Positions 60,343 through 64,000 of a stretch of DNA of 64,000 nucleotides are shown piece after piece. Within the stretch, counting starts at the first letter, position 1. The number at the start of each line of letters is the position of its first letter. Source of the DNA: Sphingomonas sp. So64.6b (GTDB taxonomy: Bacteria > Pseudomonadota > Alphaproteobacteria > Sphingomonadales > Sphingomonadaceae); the NCBI RefSeq assembly GCF_014171475.1, contig NZ_CP048817.1, positions 186,001-250,000 of the forward strand. The letters run 5' to 3'. Both the position numbers and the translations under genes were made by a program. The notes below the pieces were generated by a model. It saw only the letters and a program-made list of their open reading frames with translations. It was not told where the DNA came from and did not search any database.

Positions 60343-61812
60343 ATGGACCAAAAGCCGCACCACGACCATTTGAGCAGCATGGTCAGTTCGCGCATCTCTC
60401 TTCTGTTCGTCATCGCCCTGCCACTTCAGGCTTGCGCGGTTGGCCCGAACTACAGGCCACCGGCCACAGCGTCGCTCGGCGTACCCGGGACTTATTCGAC
60501 GCCGGCGCCAACGGGGGCGTTGCCCGACATTACGACCTGGTGGACCAGTTTCAACGATCCGCTGCTCGACTCGATCGTCGATCGCGCGCGGCGCGACAAT
60601 CTCGATATTGCCCAGGCATTATCGCGCCTGCGCCAGGCACGCGAAGGGCTGGTCCAGTCGCGCGCCGATCTCCTGCCGCAGGTCGGTGCATCGGCGGGCT
60701 ATTCGCGCACTTTCAACCTGAAAGGGCAGAGTTTCGGCAACGTCACCGATGCCGGGATCGTCAACCAGAGCTATTCCGTGTCGGGCGACGTGTCCTATCA
60801 GGCCGACATATTCGGCGGGGTAAGGCGTTCGATCGAGGCGGCACGCGGCACTTATGAAGCGAGCGGCTTCGACCTCGCCACGGTGCAGACCTCGATCGCG
60901 TCGGAAGTGGCGCGCAACTATATCCTCGCGCGTTCGGCGCAAGCCAATCTCGCCATCGCCCGCGCCTCGCTCGCGATCCAGGACGACAATCTCGAAATCG
61001 CCGGCTTCCGCGTCCAGGCGGGGCTCGTGTCATCACTCGATAGCGAACAGGCACGCGCGCAGCGGGCACAGACCGCGGCGCAAGTGCCGTCGCTCGAACA
61101 GAGTTTCCAGCAAGCGGCGAACCGGCTCGGCGTATTGACCGGCCAGGCGCCGGGTTCGCTCAAGACCGAACTGGCGGCGACCGCGCCGATTCCGATCGGG
61201 CCCATGGCCGTGCCGGTCGGCCTGCCCGCCGACATCATCCGCCAGCGTCCCGATGTCCGCGCCGCCGAACGCAATCTCGCCGTCGCGACCGCGCAGATCG
61301 GCGTGGCCGAGGCGCAGCTTTACCCCGCACTCAATATCGGCGGCAGCATCAGCACCAATGCCGGCGTGCTCAGCTCGCTCGCCGATGTCATCACCGGCCG
61401 ACTGTTCGCCAACATCGCGCAGACGATCTTCGATGGCGGGCGTAATCGCTCGGTAGTGCGCGCGCGCAAGGCGGCCGCCGATGGAGCATTCGCGGCATAT
61501 AAATCGACCGTGCTGACATCGCTGGAGGATGTCGAGAATGCGCTGACCGCGCTCGATACCGCAAAGGCGCGTCAGCGCGAATTCGCGATCCAGCTCGACG
61601 CGTCGAACAATGCCGCGATCCTGGCGCGCAGCCAATATCGTGCCGGCCTGACCGACATCACCACGCTCAACGGTTCGGAAAGCTCATTGCTGTCCGCGCA
61701 GAATGGTCTGGCGGGCGCAAAGGCCGATCAGGCGCAGGCGCTGGTGCAACTCTATCTCGCGCTGGGCGGTGGCTGGAACAGCACCGAAACCCCGCAAGCC
61801 CCCCAGGAATAA
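60343..61812 (+). CDS. OprM/NodT-type outer-membrane efflux lipoprotein
   Basis: 489 residues from the ATG at 60343; an ATG at 60379 (MVSSRISLLFVIALPLQAC) gives a signal peptide of more usual length and is a credible alternative. The lipobox LQAC is followed by AVGPNYRPP, a standard NodT start, then two OEP repeats with TTWWTSFNDPLLDSIVDRAR and LPADIIRQRPDVRAAERNLAVATAQIG. It forms the outer-membrane channel for the MacA/MacB proteins that follow. No good ribosome-binding site precedes either start. Confidence 0.93.
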   Translation: MDQKPHHDHLSSMVSSRISLLFVIALPLQACAVGPNYRPPATASLGVPGTYSTPAPTGALPDITTWWTSFNDPLLDSIVDRARRDNLDIAQALSRLRQAREGLVQSRADLLPQVGASAGYSRTFNLKGQSFGNVTDAGIVNQSYSVSGDVSYQADIFGGVRRSIEAARGTYEASGFDLATVQTSIASEVARNYILARSAQANLAIARASLAIQDDNLEIAGFRVQAGLVSSLDSEQARAQRAQTAAQVPSLEQSFQQAANRLGVLTGQAPGSLKTELAATAPIPIGPMAVPVGLPADIIRQRPDVRAAERNLAVATAQIGVAEAQLYPALNIGGSISTNAGVLSSLADVITGRLFANIAQTIFDGGRNRSVVRARKAAADGAFAAYKSTVLTSLEDVENALTALDTAKARQREFAIQLDASNNAAILARSQYRAGLTDITTLNGSESSLLSAQNGLAGAKADQAQALVQLYLALGGGWNSTETPQAPQE

Positions 61813-61815
61813 GCC

Positions 61816-63199
61816 ATGGCCGACAGCAATCTCGACGAATTCCTCGGCGCCAAGCCGCAGCCGGCCTGGCAGCGCTATTTGAAATGGGTGCTGATCGCGA
61901 TCGGCGTGATCCTGCTGGCGCTGGCGGCCAGAAGCTATTTCGGTGGTGGCGGTACGCCCGATTACACGACCGAAAAGGTCGCGCAGGGCTCGTTCCAGGT
62001 GACGGTGTCGGCCACCGGCAAACTCGCCCCGACCAACCAGGTGCAGGTCGGCTCGGAACTGTCCGGCCTGGTCACCAAGGTGGTGGTCGACGTCAACGAC
62101 CGGGTCGTGGTCGGTCAGCCGCTTGCGCTGGTCGATCCCTCGCGCTTCCAGGATACGGTCAACCAGAGCAAGGCCGCGCTTGCCGCCAATGTCGCCGCCG
62201 TGGCGCAGGCGCAAGCGACACTGTCCCAGTCGAGCGCGCAGCTTGCGCGCCTGCAGGAGGTCAGCCGGTTGTCGGGCGGTCGCGTGCCCGCCAAGACCGA
62301 GATGGAGCAGGCGATCGCCGATCGCTCGCGCGCGGTCGCCAATCTCCGTGCCGCACAGGCCAATGTCCAATCGGCTCAGGCGACGCTGTCGTCCAACGCG
62401 ACACAGCTGGTGAAGACGGTGATCCGCTCGCCGGTCAACGGCGTCGTCCTCGCGCGCCAGATCGAGCCCGGCCAGACCGTCGCCGCATCGTTCAGCACGC
62501 CGACCTTGTTCGTCATCGCCGAGGATCTGTCGGCGATGAAGCTCGAAGTCGCGATCGACGAAGCCGATGTCGGCTCGGTCAAGCAGGGGCAGAAGGCGAC
62601 CTTCACCGTCGATGCCTTTCCGGGCCAGACCTTCCCCGCCGACATCACCCGCGTCGATCTCGGCTCGAACCTGAGCGCGCAGACCACCACGACGACTGCG
62701 AGTACGACCACCGCGCAAGTGGTGTCTTATGGCGCGACGCTGAGCGTGGCCAATCCCAAGCTCGAGCTGCGCCCGGGCATGACCGCCACCGCCGACATCG
62801 TCACGACGGCGAAGAGCAATGTCCTACTCGTCCCCAACGCCGCGCTGCGCTTCAAACCCGATACAAGCGGCACCCCCGCTGCGAGCAGCAGTGGCGGGAT
62901 CGCCGGCGCACTCGTCCCATCCCGCCCGCGTCGCGGCGGTGGCGGTGGTGGTGGCGCGCGCACCGCGAAAATCGAGCGCGGTGGCCATCAGACCGTCTAT
63001 ATCAAGGACGAGACCGGACAGCCCAAGGCGATTGACATCACCACCGGCGAAACCAATGGATCGGTCACCGAAGTCACCGGCGGCGACCTGAAGCCGGGCA
63101 TGGAAGTGATCACCGGCCAGCTGGCAAGCGGCGACAAGGCGTCGTCGCGCAGCGGCGGTGGCCAGCGTCGTCGCCAAGGCGCGTCGGGTGGCGCTGCAA

Positions 63200-63210
<11 letters not shown>
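61816..63210 (+). CDS. MacA-type periplasmic adaptor of the second ABC efflux system
   Basis: 464 residues. One N-terminal helix (about 20-39, LKWVLIAIGVILLALAARSYF) and an adaptor with both lipoyl halves (VSATGKLAPTNQVQVGSELSGLV and VIRSPVNGVVLARQIEPGQ), a coiled-coil hairpin and the beta-barrel. The linker after VPNAALRFKPDTSGTP is Ser/Gly/Arg-rich (RPRRGGGGGGGARTAKI), and the C-terminus SGGGQRRRQGASGGAASGQ is likewise low complexity. This is the MacA family, exporting macrolides, peptides or siderophores. It overlaps the ATPase gene by 11 bases. Confidence 0.93.
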
Positions 63211-63943
<733 letters not shown>

Positions 63944-63955
63944 TGAATGGTTTTC

Positions 63956-63986
63956 CTTCCCCCTTCCCGCGTGCGGGAGGGGAGGA
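63956..63986. repeat. partial palindromic repeat upstream of the next gene
   Basis: TCCCGC-GT-GCGGGA hairpin with CCTTCCCCC and GGGGAGGAG flanks, matching one arm of the bioB insertion. GGAGGAG (63981-63987) lies six bases before the ATG at 63994 and would serve as its ribosome-binding site. Confidence 0.7.
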
Positions 63987-63993
63987 GACCATA

Positions 63994-64000
63994 ATGCTCG
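63994..64000 (+). CDS. start of the next gene, probably the MacB permease (partial)
   Basis: Only ATG CTC G is in the window. The position directly after macA and macB-ATPase and the GGAGGAG site make a permease likely; a start at 63943, running through the repeat, is less likely. Confidence 0.45.

Overview
The window is high-GC chromosomal DNA from an alphaproteobacterium that most resembles Sphingomonas or a close relative. The indications are a TonB receptor beside a PepSY membrane protein, a GH92 mannosidase, NodT-type outer-membrane channels, an ScfR-type regulator beside a propionyl-CoA pathway, and the GC-rich palindromic repeats (CCCGC..GCGGG cores and GTTCGTGCTGAGCTTGTCGAAG-like arms) common between genes in sphingomonads. 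The genus is inferred from gene content and style only. I see no rRNA, tRNA, CRISPR array or complete insertion sequence.

Layout. 1-6.4 kb: small conserved and secreted proteins, a LysR regulator, and an HxlR regulator divergent from a beta-hydroxyacid-dehydrogenase/imine-reductase-like enzyme with a clear palindrome between them, then a metallo-beta-lactamase-fold hydrolase. 6.4-9.1 kb: two convergent genes that both appear frameshifted (an HD-like protein with a 5-bp repeat expansion, and a PAS/PAS/kinase/receiver hybrid with a 2-bp loss). 9.2-12.7 kb: GH92 mannosidase and secreted hypotheticals. 13.4-21.2 kb: a sensor kinase and sigma-54 response regulator divergent from an adaptor/ABC-ATPase/MacB-type permease operon; the sigma-54 promoters and a 34-bp activator palindrome are readable. 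21.4-26.5 kb: a lipoprotein, a secreted protein, an RTX calcium-binding protein and a GNAT acetyltransferase. 26.6-31.5 kb: an EmrB/EmrA/NodT drug-efflux operon divergent from its TetR regulator, with two inverted operator copies. 31.6-35.7 kb: DUF2946-like protein, TonB receptor and PepSY protein, a metal-uptake set. 35.9-41.9 kb: M13 metallopeptidase, hypothetical, acetyl-CoA synthetase, NAD-dependent reductase.

41.9-46.5 kb (minus strand) is the most unusual part. It is a tightly coupled operon encoding a short pentapeptide-repeat protein, a 169-residue protein with a perfect run of Lys-(Glu/Asp)-(Ser/Gly/Ala) triads, an unrecognised 278-residue protein, an ATP-grasp ligase, two different 2-oxoglutarate/Fe(II)-dioxygenase-like proteins and a Stf0-type sulfotransferase. 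I read it as a candidate ribosomal-peptide modification system (graspetide-like logic plus hydroxylation and sulfation). No transporter or protease lies in the operon.

46.7-58.4 kb: ScfR-like regulator divergent from a propionyl-CoA to succinyl-CoA operon (pccB, mce, enoyl-CoA hydratase, phosphatase, scpA, bioB, pccA), with a TTTGCAAA-type operator in the intergenic region. bioB carries a 111-bp palindromic repeat inserted in frame in its 5' end, and a decayed copy of its 3' end lies downstream. 58.4-60.2 kb: a terminase-small-subunit-like HTH protein beside an AT-rich stretch, and two secreted hypotheticals. 60.3-64 kb: an OprM/NodT, MacA, MacB-ATPase efflux operon running off the window edge, whose next gene seems to use another copy of the palindromic repeat as its ribosome-binding site.
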